From Hypericum androsaemum (taxonomy: Eukaryota; Streptophyta; Magnoliopsida; Malpighiales; Hypericaceae), in the NCBI GenBank assembly GCA_963995505.1, contig OZ023196.1, forward strand, positions 10,351,106-10,415,105: 64,000 nucleotides of DNA, in the 5' to 3' direction. Below the pieces are notes generated by a model. The model was not told where the DNA came from, did not search any database, and was given only the letters and a program-made list of their open reading frames with translations. This document shows positions 1 to 11,634 of the stretch, piece after piece. The position numbers and the translations under genes are program-made. Numbering within the stretch: position 1 is the first letter of the stretch; each line of letters begins with the position of its first letter.

Positions 1-467
1 AGTCAATACTTTTTAGGCTATTTAGGAGTGGTTTTTTTAATATTGTCTTTTTTTGTTAAGGTAAATTTTTTTTAAATGTAAAATTTACACAATGATAATA
101 CTAGAGTCTGAACACTGAATTCCTAGATATTTATTAGGCATTGTACCGTTGGGCTACATGCTCTTTTGTTATATCATGATTACAGATTGAACGAAGAATC
201 GTCAATTTCTCATGTGCCATAAGGCCACATGTTCTTTGGTATATATTAATAATCTAAATCTCTTACCACTTGAATCAATTATAATTCGTCTCGGCAATCT
301 TTTCTGGTTGTCTTCGATTCCATATAAAAAATTTCCTCTTTATTATAATGATGATCCTTTTGTATTGTTATACCTAAGACACGCCACATTGGCATTCCTC
401 TGCGCAAGTGAGTAATTTATGTCTTCCACAGTGCACCCAGAGAATACTAAGACCATAAAAAATGGAA

Positions 468-2447
468 GGGTAAATTTTCTTCGGCCTCTGAGATTTGTTT
501 AAATTATTATTTTAGTTTTTTCTATTTTGAAATCGAAAATTTGGCCTCCTAATTTGCTTTTATTAAATTCTTAGACCTCTCGCTGATGCCATCCAGTCAA
601 CATAATTTTAAATGACAGTTTTGCCCCTAAAAAAATCATCATCCTTCTCCAAAGTCGTCTTCTTCTTCGCTATCTCTCTCCCAGAAGATCAATCTAAAAA
701 CCCATAAAATCAATCTAATCACCACAACCACAAAACCCAGAAAATCAAACTAAAAACAAAACCCACGAAATTTTGATCTTGAACTAAACCTAGAAAACCA
801 AGCCTCCTCAGCCACGACAGATTAGGATTCAGCACGCCAGGAAGTATGCCTGTAGAGAGAGATGATGGGTTTCGACCAAGTTGCCTTCATCCGCCCTCTC
901 CACCATCGTCTCCTCAGCCTTCTCAATATGGCGGCGGATTGTAATCAATGACTGATGACGATTGTAATGGATGGGTTTCGATCTGGGTTTGATCTGGGTG
1001 GATGGATGACGATTGTAATGGATGGGTTCCGATCTGGGTTTGAGAAGACCCGAGATAGATGATGGGTTCCGATCTGGGTTAGAGGAGCTGGATCTTGAAC
1101 CCGAGATTGACTGATGACGATCTGTGCCGGAGCTGGATTTTTAGATTGATTAAAGTGATGGAAGTGTGGTTCTTGATTTTGTTGATTTGATTATGATTAA
1201 TTAATTTGATACCTAAGGAAGAAGAAGATGACATTTGATTTTTTTTCCTTAATTTTTGGAGGGTATAAAGGTCATAAAAATATTAAGGCTCGAGCAGCGT
1301 CTTGGCCGTCCTCGACCCCTTCTCCAAATCGATTTTAGATTGAGTGGGGACAACATAAAAGTCGTCCCCACAGAGAGAATTTCGTTTAGACCATCAGATT
1401 TCATTAAAAATCGTGTCTACAGATCTGACATTCATTAAAAATTGTGTCTATAACCAAAATCATTTGATCCATTTCAGTGGGGACAAATCTTGTCCCCACT
1501 GAATCCAACCCCCTCCAGATCTGCCAGTGACTTGCTCTTCGCACTCGGTGGATCATGAATTCGAACTAGGACTTTGAGCAAGAGGAGGATGTTGGACCAG
1601 GTAGCCTCAACCCCCTCGTCCAGGGCTTTGTACACGTCTGTGCCCTTTAGGGCAGTCTTCAAGGTTCTCTCCATGGCGCCCTCCCGCTGTGGGTCACCGT
1701 CGTTTTCTTCGGGAAGCCCAAGAGGGTGCTCATCATGAACGGGGAGGAAATCACCCGCGAGATCGTGGAGTTTGTCTTCAAGATTAATTGGTGTTGTTCT
1801 TATTTTGATTTAGTTATTTTGGTAATTTTAATTTTAATTAATTAGTTTTAGATTTCAGGAAAGAAGAGGAGGGAAGATGCAGGGGGAAGAAGATGACTTT
1901 GAGTATTTTTATTATTTTTTTAATTTAAAATAATTTAAACAAATTTGGAACTGAATAGATAATTAACCATGGCCACGTCAGCTTCAACTTAAGAAAATCT
2001 TGTGCCATGTGTCTTCCACGTCGTCTCAAAACGACGTCGTTTCGGGCGGGTTTAGACGGGTAGCTGTCCTGGACCTGCCCAAAAAATTGGTAGTCAACCA
2101 CAGGATTTTAGAACTGGTACTAAAATACTAATTTAGAACTACATGGTACTTCACGCAAAACGGGTGAAACTACAGGATACTAAAATAAATTTATCCCTAA
2201 TTAATTTGATACCCAAGGAAGAAGAAGATGGAGGATGTCGCGGGGAAGAAGATGACATTTAATTTTTTTCTTAATTTTTGGAGGGTATAAAGGTCATAAA
2301 AATATTAAATTGACTGGATGAAATCAGCGAGGGGCCTTAGAATTCAATAAAAGCAAACTACGGAGGGACCAAATTTTTAATTTCGAAACAGGAGGGGCTG
2401 AAATAGTAATTTAAATAAATCCTAGGGGACTGAGGGTAATTTGCCCA
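468..2447. mobile_element. Non-autonomous MULE (Mutator-like) element
   Basis: The ends form long terminal inverted repeats: about 140 bp from 468 matches the reverse complement of about 2310-2447. The left end starts GGGTAAATTTT and the right end finishes TAATTTGCCC. The flanks carry a 9-bp target duplication with one mismatch, AAAATGGAA (459-467) and AAAATAGAA (2448-2456), as expected for Mutator-type insertion. The interior has no transposase. It includes a direct repeat (about 1200-1290 and 2200-2305) and a GC-richer block at 1290-1790 with a minus-strand ORF (1474-1674) that looks like captured coding sequence, although I could not name its source. Confidence 0.8.
1290..1795. other. Possible captured gene fragment inside MULE
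   Basis: The block is GC-richer than the rest of the MULE. It holds a 66-aa minus-strand ORF (1674-1474) with motifs such as DVYKALDEGVEATW, and at 1680-1795 a plus-strand open stretch reading VFFGKPKRVLIMNGEEI. Composition and open frames suggest gene-derived sequence, as in Pack-MULEs. I do not recognise the parent gene, so this stays tentative. Confidence 0.35.
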
Positions 2448-2720
2448 AAATAGAAATATAATAACTTCTAAAAAAATGGAAATAATATATATATATTTCA
2501 AAATGGAAATCCCAAACTACTTCTATGTTTATTTCAGTAAAAATTTGATATTCAGAATCGAGTAATATCAAGCTTTATTTATTGGTGATATTTTGCCTTG
2601 TCAAACCGAGCAATATAGTGATAGAGGAAGCTGGTGCAATGTGGTTGTGAAAGAGAGAAAAGAGGAGATAACTTCAGACATTTTCAAACAGGAGAGTGTT
2701 TATACGAAACAAAAAAATAA

Positions 2721-3469
2721 GGGAAAAGTTTTTACTTTTAGTATCCCGTGGCTTGGGACTTTTTGACTTTTATACTCTATCGTTTAAAACGAACCAATCC
2801 AATGGCTAACTTCTGGCATTTTGACACTTTAGTGATACTGATACTTTCTCTCATGGTGCCCAACCCTATAGTGTGCCACGTCAACTCGGATTGCCACAAG
2901 AGCTGCCACGTGTTTGATGATATGTCATGTCAAAATTTCGCTAAATTTGGGAAATTTTACTCGGCTACCTTATGGTTTTGGTCTTTTTAGCCTTGATAGC
3001 ATATGGTTTTAAAACGCGTCAAACGAAATACTGAAGTTTGACATTTTGATATTTTAGTGACACAAGCAGCGATTGCTTAAACGCCGAAGATGCATATGAA
3101 CTTGAGGAGGAAGGCAGAGTTCATGGCTAGGTCGCGTTAAAGAGTCATAATGTCAAGCTTCAGTAATTGGTTTGAGTCATTTTAAAATCACATGGTATCA
3201 AAGATAAAGAGACCCAAACCACGAGGTTCAAGATAAACTTTTCCAAAATTTAGTGAGATTTTTTACAAGCCATGTCATCAACCATGTGGGAGTTCATGTG
3301 GCAATCCAGGTTGACGTGATATGCTCGGTGACCGGACAACAGGAGAGAGACCATTGCGTCACGAAAGTGCCAAAATGTTAAATCTTAGTCACTAGATTGA
3401 TGCTTTTAAACCAAAGGTTATCAAAATCAAAAAGGCTTAAATCATGGTGTACTAAAGTAAACTTTTCTC
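2721..3469. mobile_element. Nested MULE-like elements, copy A
   Basis: There are two nested inverted-repeat pairs. The outer pair starts GGGAAAAGTTTTTAC at 2721 and ends near 3469. The inner pair starts GGGAAATTTTACTCGG at 2949 and ends near 3244. Both share a phrase of the type 'constant...catgtggttt...gtttgacattttg' seen in other MULE ends here. The same nest occurs in copy B (18566-19551), so both insertions predate the duplication. The inner element here is shorter than in copy B because most of its GC-rich core is deleted. No transposase is present. Confidence 0.6.
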
Positions 3470-5335
3470 AAAAATCAATTGTGTATTTTATAAAACGTAG
3501 AAAATGTTAAAAGAATATTTTTTTTATTTTGAGAAGGATGATTTTTCAATGTTTTAATGTCAAAAATTTCAAAAACAAATCAAATTGTATTTTAACCAGA
3601 ACACAAATTTTCAACATTTAATCGTTTAAAATGCACAATAATTCAACATTTAAATGTCCGATATTGCCAAAAAAATAAATGTTCACTTTGAGTGGGATAA
3701 AAGATAAAGAGTTAAAATTCTTTAAATATAAAAACTTTTTAAATGCAGACCTGAAGTTTTTTTCTTTCCATGTCTTTTGAAGTTTTTCAAGTTTGATCCT
3801 CTAGCGGCCGCTATGGGCACCCGGAAGTGAGGGCAGAAGAGATGTAGGAGTGAGAACAATGTGTTCAGTCGTTTATATTTGATTTGTTGATTTTTAGGGA
3901 TTATTTATTTATTTAATTGCATAACTAAACATAATAAAGTGACAAAATTTAGCCGATGTGGTACCATGCACATCGTCGATATGTTGGCCGTTATCCAAAA
4001 AATTGTTCAAGTCTATTAATTCTTCCATTTTTTGAAAAGTATATGATGTCAACTTGTATCATTTTGAGTCACGATGCTAATTGATATGATATACAAGAAA
4101 TAGAAAGTGAAACTTTTTTTTCTGGGAAGATCGTGAAATTAACATTCTCTAAATTGATAAAAAATAATTCTGAGTTAAACACTGGGTTAAAATTTAGTAA
4201 CCTTTTTATTGTAATAATTAATAACATTTTGTTAAATTTTGGTTTCTACTTTGGTATAAAATGATATTTAAAATTAAATACATATATTTTTACATACAAT
4301 ACAAATTTAAAAAATAACTTAAGATACTAATTTATTCTAGGTTTACTTGTTTGATAATTTTTAACTCATCTTTCATCTTATAAATCATATTGATATAGTC
4401 CTAGTGATTTCTAACTTAGATATAAACAATAATTTTTTGTGTATATCTATATAGTGATCAAAATGAAGGTTTTCAAAAATGATTCGGAAAGCGACTAGTT
4501 CAACTCTTTGGGTCGTGGTTCATTCAATTTGACCGATTATATCACCAGTCAGACTAAATTTTTTTATCTATATATTAATTAAAAAAAGCACCCATCTTAG
4601 AAAGAGATGATGGACAAAGCATGGGAGGGTTCTAAGGCTGCAACTTTTTTCCCATAGGTAATTATGACCTATGATATTAGAGAATTCACTTTTTCTCTTC
4701 CCTAGATAAAAGAAAGAGAGAAATCAATTTTTTTTAGAAAATGAGAGAGAGAAATCAATTTTTGAGATGGCCAGATGAGGAAAAGTGTTCCACTTTTTAA
4801 TTCAACTTTACAAATCAAATTTTTCTGGGTCAATTTTTGGACTCAACCGCCAAATTCTACCAGATATTGTCCGATTCGTAAGGTTGACATTTTTATGGCC
4901 AAATTTGATACGCCTTTTATCTTGAATTGCAGTCTAACCGGTCAGACTATCGATCGGACCACGTATTTTAAAATCTTGTTCAAAACTCAATTTATATCAA
5001 TTTAAGGCTAAAAAATGTAAGCTTCTCCTATTGACAACTTCCTTAAAATAATAATTTTCTCCATTAGTGGAATATCAAATACTTTAGGCGTTTTATATAA
5101 CATCGAATAATTCAGATAAACTTAATATTAAAAAATGTCAAATTTCTTCTTAAACAAAAAAAGTTAATTCCTAAACTAGAAAAAAAAAGTACCGAAGAAA
5201 ACGGTGCGAAACAAGGAATGGGCATAAAAAAATTCAAAACAGGAAGCTGCTTATACATGTCACATCTTCGTATATCCTAGATAAGAAAAGATCTCAAATC
5301 TTCTCCTAAACAGGAAATTCTTTCTCCAAAATTTT

Positions 5336-5345
5336 CTATATTTAT
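5336..5345 (+). promoter_or_regulatory. Putative TATA box of small duplicated gene
   Basis: TATATTTATA lies about 65 bp upstream of the ATG at 5408. The same element is conserved in copy B near 22660-22670. This supports a promoter in the ancestral unit. No other motif was assessed. Confidence 0.35.
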
Positions 5346-5407
5346 ACATAAAATGGAACACTCCTTCGATTTATCTCAAGGGAATCCTATAGTCTTCTGT
5401 ATTATCA

Positions 5408-5816
5408 ATGTCTCCGATGGACGACCAACGACAGGAGAAGGGCAGCGTTTCCCCTTCTTCTTCCTCTTCCTCGGCCTACAAGTCCTTGTCAGACGTGCTA
5501 CCTCCGAAGTTCACGGCCTTCTTGGATTGCTCAGAAGACCCTATAGTCTTCGGGTCGTGCGAGTACAACGGATGGGATGATGATATGATCTCCAAGCAGA
5601 AGCTGATGTTGGAGCAAGGTCCAGGCTCTTACCTCCACCGCATGCCCTCCCATTGTTGTTCCTCCTCCCTCGACCTCGCCTTCCGGCCGAACGTCTTCTC
5701 TCTCTCCGCCCTCACGGTGTCCTTCCACCGTGTCATCCGCTGGCTCGGGGTCGCTCTCCACGACAACTTCTGTTCCAGGATATAGCCCCAACCCCCTACG
5801 ACATATGCATGTGTAG
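5408..5816 (+). CDS. Small hypothetical protein at end of copy A
   Basis: I do not recognise this gene. The ORF opens with MSPMDDQRQEKGSVS, a serine run and a stretch ending in LPPKFTAFLDCSEDP. Read straight through it gives 125 aa (to 5785). A good splice pair (donor after 5618, acceptor before 5779) would instead give an 82-aa protein ending in PLRHMHV at 5814-5816. A TATA-like box lies 65 bp upstream, and an AT-rich, UTR-like sequence follows. The region is GC-richer than its surroundings. Copy B (22733-22806) keeps the promoter and the first codons but hits a stop after about 30 codons. It could be a young gene, a captured fragment or a small expressed gene. Confidence 0.35.
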
Positions 5817-6841
5817 TGTAGATGCTATTCTAGTTCAGTTTATGATAACTTTTGGTTAGGACAGAAACTGCCTTTTGTATGGTTTCTGTACCATTTAGCT
5901 AGCTTGGCCTGTAATATCTGCCGCTGCTACTTACGAACAGGATCAATTAATCCTGATTTCTGATAATAGTCCGTTTATATGTCGCTGCAAATTAAGTACT
6001 CTCATTAAGTTGGTAAATTACTAAGCGTCTCTTTTTGTGAACTTTGTAAAATTGTCGAGGCTATTTAGGGGTGATTTTCTTATCAAAACCTAAATAAGAG
6101 TAGACCCTTCCATGACATCTCTTAACTAGATATGAAGAGAGAATTGCACTCATTTAGTAAATGCACGAGAAAATACTAGAATATATATTTTTTTGTAAAT
6201 ATAAATTTTTGCACTCTGAGAGATTTAACTTGAACTGTCAATTCGTCATGCACTATCAGATCAAATACTTTTTAGTATTTTTTTATTTGTAAAATTTGAA
6301 CCCATAATTTTTTAGATAATTCAAATTTTTTTACCAATTATATTGATAACCATTTTGTATTGTTATACCAAGTGCGGTAACACGCGCCACATTGGAATTC
6401 CTCTCCTCCACATGGTTATTGGGATGCTCTTGGTATAATTACGATTTTGTTTTAAGGTATAATTTTTGGAGCATTTTGGGTTAGATTTTTTTTGGAATTA
6501 TTTTAGAATATATATTTAGATAGCGCATATTATAAGAGTATTTTTTATATGTGCTATCTGCTACTTTAATAGAAGTACTCTTGTACCAATATTATAATTA
6601 ATTTTAGGTAATTTTTCGAGAAGTAACAATATTTTACTTATACAAAAAGTCTGAGTAACTTAACAGTGCACCCAAAGAATGCTAAGACCATAAAAAAATT
6701 CCATTAGGGGTAATAGTATTAGGAACAATAATACACACACATATATATATATCAAAATAGAAATGCCCAAACTGTTTTATATTTGTTTTAGTAAAATTAT
6801 GATATTCAAAATTGAGTAATATCGAGTCTTATTTATGAGTG

Positions 6842-7643
6842 TGTTGGGATAAAAATGTGAGAGAACGTCGATCGACCTCGTGACGGTCCGGAGTACTCGT
6901 CTCAAGGTCGGTCTAACGCTAAGGGTAACAGGGGTGGCCGAAGCCGAGACTACTACTAACTTAAACTAAGATAAAAACTGAAGCTTGATAGATATTGTGT
7001 ATTTGATCTGTGGATATCCTCTGCCTTGACCCCGAGCCTTGCTTATATAGCCGAGGTAGACCGACCCAACTCCTCCTAAGTTGCGTTGTCCTAGTTGGAC
7101 TCAAAGACCCTAAGCTCATCTCCTTCCAGCGCTTATCCTTATCAAACCCGGAGGCCTTATCCTGATCAAACTCGGACTTCTCTCCAGAAAGCTCTCCCTG
7201 GCGGCTTTCCTGAGTCTTTCGCTATGTATGACTGTAACAACCCGAGTATCCTGGACTCTCCATGCTTATCCCGTCCTTCACAGAGCCCATGTCCATCTCC
7301 GCCTCTTCAGAGTTCAACCGTGCTCGGCCTATTTAAACTTCCTGAGAATCTGGGCTTCTTGATGCTCAGTCTTCCTAATTCTTCGTACCGTAGTCGGCAT
7401 CACTCTTCGTAGTCGAATCTGAAAGTACCAACCCCCTTGTCAAGAAAAAAAACTGTCTTCCCAAGGGAAGAATCGCTAGCTTCCCATACCCGAAGGGAGG
7501 AAAGAATTGCTAGCTTCCCCTGTCTGAAGGGAGGAAAGAATCGCCAACTCTCCCTTCTTAGAGAAAAACTTACTATTTACTCCTTTCCCGAAAAAAAAGT
7601 ACCAATTACTACCTTCCAAAGGGAAAAGTCATCATCATCTCCC
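6842..7643 (-). repeat. 3' LTR of the gypsy element (truncated)
   Basis: The first 800 bp match the start of the right LTR (17287 onward), both beginning TGTTGGGATAAAAATGTG. The match stops at about 7643, where a hAT-type MITE begins. The last 250 bp or so of the LTR, the polypurine tract and the 3' end of integrase are missing. Several differences from the other LTR are C/T or G/A changes, as methylated plant repeats tend to accumulate. Confidence 0.85.
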
Positions 7644-8350
7644 TAGGAGTGGCAATGGTAGGGTAGGGTAAGGATCTATAGGATCCAAACCCAGACCCTT
7701 GATTTAGAAGTAAGATCCAAACCCTACCCACGATCCTATGATTATTTTGAATAAGGACCTAGACCCGGACCCTAAGGTCCAAACGAAGATCCATGCCCTA
7801 TCTATAGACCCATTACTTTACAACATACTTTTATCATTACAATATAATCAAAATAAAAAAATTAATCTCGAATCATTAAAAAATCTCTCATTTGAAAACC
7901 TATGTGATAAAATGATAACATCAAATTAAAGTTGAGAATAAACTCTAAACTAACTAAATAAGTATGGTTCAAATAATAATATTTAACAACAACATAAAAG
8001 AAAATATATGCAGTTAATTACTTTTATTTAAATGTCAGCCGCTACGTCTTTTTTAAGTCAGACTCTAGGTTTTTTTAGGCGTGGGGTAATTTTTATACGA
8101 TTGTATTTAAATTTTTGTAGGAATATATAAATACGAATATAAGTTGGGTATAATGAGGGTCTAATTAGGGTAGAGTCTAATTAATGAGTCTATGGATAGG
8201 GTCAAGGTCTGGATTCATATAAATCCTATCCAGACTCAGACCCTATCTATATAGATTGACCTAAACTCATACCCTACCCAAGACCCATAGACCCTAAGAT
8301 CCACGGGGTAGGGTAAGGGTCTGATCCACTGGATCTTTTTACCATCTCTA
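7644..8350. mobile_element. hAT-type MITE at a deletion breakpoint
   Basis: The left end TAGGAGTGGCAAT and the reverse complement of the right end, TAGAGATGGTAAA, are imperfect inverted repeats of the hAT type. Subterminal blocks are rich in repeated GGATCC/GGGTAGGG-like words on both sides. No 8-bp target duplication is visible: the left side is LTR sequence and the right side is integrase. The simplest reading is that DNA on one side was lost after insertion. The interior is AT-rich with no transposase. Confidence 0.6.
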
Positions 8351-8800
8351 TTGGCCATTGCCTTGAGCGTAATAAGGCATGGAGTGGATGATCTTGAAGC
8401 TCATGGTCCTTGCAAACATCTGAACTTCATCTCCAGTGAAGACGGTTGCTTGGTTGGTAGTGATGGTTTCTGGCAACCCAAATATGTGAATGATGTGTTC
8501 CTTACAGAACTGGATCACCGTCTCTTGATTTACAACCTTCATGGGAACTGCCTCCACCCACTTAGTGAAGTAGTCTGTGGCAGCAAGTATAAAGTAATGT
8601 CCCTTAGTCGAAGGAGGGTGAATCTTCCCGATCACATCTACTGCCCAACCTCTAAATGGCCAAGGTTTCACTATGGGATGTAACGTGTTAGCCGGGGAGT
8701 GTTGTACTTGACCGTGCCATTGATATTCTTGGCATCCCTTCACATAGTCAATACAATCTTTGGCCATGCCCGGCCAGAAGAAGCCGTGGCGGTGCATCAC
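8348..8800 (-). pseudogene. Gypsy integrase core, truncated
   Basis: The 150-aa frame begins in the zinc-binding region (MMHRHGFFWPGM, then DYVKGCQEYQ) and runs through the DDE core (GWAVDVIGKIHPPS, ATDYFTKWVEAVP). It ends at MPYYAQGNGQ, exactly where the MITE begins. In gypsy integrases the catalytic Glu follows this motif (GQ-AE), so the catalytic Glu and the whole C-terminal domain are missing. The expected D-D-E triad is therefore incomplete. Confidence 0.85.
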
Positions 8801-8930
8801 TTATCTCATCTTGATACCTGATTGATGAGCCCCACATATGCCTTCATAGATCTCAGTCATTGCGAGCATAGCCTCTTGTGGACTTGGGCACACCAACATC
8901 AGTCCATCTACTATCCTTCGGTAAAGGATA

Positions 8931-9611
8931 TCATTGATATACTAAAACAAAGTGCTTTAGTGACTTGTTTGAGCAAGAACTTGGATTCTTGAAGTAGTCA
9001 ATATATTCTTGCCTCCAGTCTCGGGCAAGTTGTATCAAGTCCACTTCAACTGCTTGGGCAATCTCAGTTAGCGCCGAGGTCGTCCTGACCTTCACCGACA
9101 CGGAGTTGAACTTAGCAAAGGCATAAAACCCAGACCCAGTTTGTGCCAGCTTGTTGGCCTCAAGGTTCTTGATGCAATCCACAAATTCAATAAAAGCATA
9201 TTCAAAGCCTCTTAATAACGTCTGAGCTGCGTCACGACAAGCTTGGAACCCGTCACACCTATACTTGAATTCGCATGTCACCTGATTGATCACCAACATT
9301 GAGTCTCCAAATACCCACACATTCTCAGCACATAGGTCCCTCAAGGCAACTAGCCCGAGTAACAGTGCTTCATACTCGACCTGGTTGTTGGTGCAATCCA
9401 CAAATTTAATAAAAGCATCTTCAAAGCATCTTAAGAATGTCTGGGCTGTGTCATGACAAGCTTGGAACCCGTTATGCCCATACTTGAATTTGCATGTCAC
9501 CTGATTGATCACCAACATTGAGTCTCCAAACACCCATACATTCTCAGCACCTAGTTCCCTCAAGGCAAGTAACCCGAGTAACAGTGCTTCATACTCGGCC
9601 AGGTTGTTGGT
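8931..9611 (-). pseudogene. Gypsy archaeal-type RNase H with internal duplication
   Basis: The frame contains motifs of the additional RNase H of Tat-lineage elements: NNQVEYEALLLGLVALRDL and VWVFGDSMLVINQVT. A block of about 219 bp is present twice in tandem (9174-9392 and 9393-9611). Since 219 is a multiple of three, the duplicated 73-codon unit stays in frame. The FGDSMLVINQVT motif therefore appears twice in one 210-aa ORF. Sequence further upstream (9612-10400) is a degenerate connection to the conventional RNase H and RT. Confidence 0.75.
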
Positions 9612-10420
9612 TCAAGGGAAGTCCAGAAGGAAGGAAGCCTTCGTCTTAATTCCAGTTGGAGACTTGATCATGAATCTGGCTCCCGCATACTTCTTAGTTC
9701 GAGAGCCATCAAACCACAAAAACTAAGGTTTTTTGGCCACCATCCCAAAATCCACCATGGTATCAGCGGAGATGTTTAAGCTAGGGCGATCCGCCAAGAA
9801 GTTAGCTAAAGCCTGACCCTTCACCGCCCGCTGAGGTACGAACGTAAGGTTGAACTCTACCAATGCCAATGCCCATTTGCCTACCCTACCCTGCATAATG
9901 GGTCCAGTGAGTAGGTACTTGATGATATCAGTCTATACCGCTACCTTTACCTTACTGGGGTGTAGATAGTACCTTAGCTTCCTGCAGGCAAAGAAAAGGC
10001 GCAGGCATAATTTCTTAATAGATGAATACCTAGTCTCTGCACCTAGGAGAGACCGACTTAGGTAATAGATAGCTTGTTCCTTCCCCTCTTCATTCTCTTA
10101 GGCCAGCAAGCAACCAATATAGTCATGGGCGGTTGAGATCTAGAGAAGTAAGGATCGGTCTAGAGATGGAGGAGTTACCACATAAGGGGATGATAGATAC
10201 TCCTTAAACTTGTCGAACGTTTATTGGTGTTTGATTTTCCATATGAACTCTCCTCCGTTCAACTTGAGCAAGTTGGTAAACGACCGAGTTTGGCCTGCTG
10301 TGTTAGATATGAATCACCTCATGAAGTTAATCTGACCAAGGAAGCGTTGTAGCTCTTTCTTGTTTCGAGGTGGTTGGGCTTGTTGGATTGCCTTGCTTTA
10401 TTTTCATCTATCTCAATCCC

Positions 10421-11634
10421 TCACTTGTGAACAAGAAAGCGTAAGAAGTTGCTTGCTGAGACTCCAAAGTCACACTTCAAAGGATTCATCTTAAGCTGGT
10501 GCTTTCGCATCCTTTCGAATGAAATCTTTAAGTGGTTAAGGTGTTCCTTATGGTCATGAGACTTGACCACAATATTATCTATATAGACCTCCATGAATTG
10601 ACCAATAAAGTCGCGAAAGATGAGGTGCATCCCTTTTTGATAGGTAGCCCCGACGTTCTTAAGTCTGAATGGCATTACAATCCACTCAAAGATTCCGATG
10701 GACCCTAGACAATAGAACGCCGTCTTATGAACATCTTCTTGAGCAAGGTATATTTGGTTGTAACCCAAATGTCCATCCATGAAGCTTAAGATTTCATGTC
10801 TGACTGCAGCATCAACAACATATCAGTGATAGGCATTTGATATTCATCTTTCAGAGTAGCAGAGTTTAAATCTCTAAAGTAAATACAAACTCAAATTTTG
10901 CCATTCTTCTTGACAACAGGTACAATGTTAGATAGCCACTCTACATAATTGGCCTTTCGTATGAAGCTGACATCTAAGAGTCTATCTACCTCTAGCTTGA
11001 CTTTCTCTACTACTTCAGGCATCATTCTCCTCATCGGTTGCTAGTAAGGCTAAAAACCCAGCCTTATAGGAAGTCGATGCTCTATCAAGGATCTGTCCAA
11101 GCCTGGCATCTCATCATAGTCCCAAACGAAGCAATCTTGGTACTCTGTTAGTAGCTCAACCAGGTCCTTCTCAAAGTATTTCGAAAGCCATTCGCTGATG
11201 AAGACGGGTCGGCTTCCTTTCTCAGAGTGTAGAAGTATCTCTTTTAAGGGCTCCTTCACTTTGGCCTTAGTATCATCCAGCTTGCTTGGGGCCGAGTGAA
11301 GGTCATTCATCTTTAGTTGCTCCAGGGGGTCTTGACAGTCGTCTTCAAAGACAAACTCGGCCGCTTCATACTGTGATAAGGCGTAGACCTCCGACCACCT
11401 TGCTAACTCTTCCTTCATCCAATTATCACAAAATGTAAGCCTAAGGGCTTGCCTCTCGGGGGTGACATTGGCAGGTCGGTTAGAGGAGGGGATCTCCTGT
11501 TCAATCGAGCTTGCATATCCAGCCACCTGGCCATCTAAATTGCCTCGTGCCACTAGGGGTGTGCATTCGGGATATCCCGATCCCAAATACCGAATACCGA
11601 ATATCCCGAATACCAAAATTCCAAAAAAACTCAT
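10421..11634 (-). pseudogene. Gypsy reverse transcriptase, degenerate
   Basis: The upstream ORF (11634-11050) ends in the pre-RT motif DYDEMPGLDRSLIEHRLP. After frame breaks, the palm domain resumes at 10780 (MDGHLGYNQIYLAQEDVHKT, then GATYQKGMHLIF). The active-site box reads VYIDNIVVKS, so the second catalytic Asp of the YIDD motif is Asn (GAT AAT). With the stops between 11050 and 10780, this enzyme cannot be active. The N-terminal linker begins just beyond the nested hAT. Confidence 0.88.

Larger units (their letters stand above)
1..5480. repeat. Tandem segmental duplication, copy A
   Basis: This AT-rich stretch is collinear with about 6040-22800 once the later insertions are removed. Matching blocks include about 370-467 with 6345-6700, 2448-2680 with 6700-6841 plus 18364-18540, 3480-4440 with 19550-20360, and 5190-5480 with 22500-22800. 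Copy A was split by the MULE at 468-2447. It ends in the small ORF near 5408, whose first part is shared with copy B. About 500 bp at 4457-4965 is absent from copy B and may be a separate small insertion. Apart from that ORF and the MULEs I see no gene in copy A. Bases 1-467 hold only duplicated AT-rich sequence. Confidence 0.8.
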
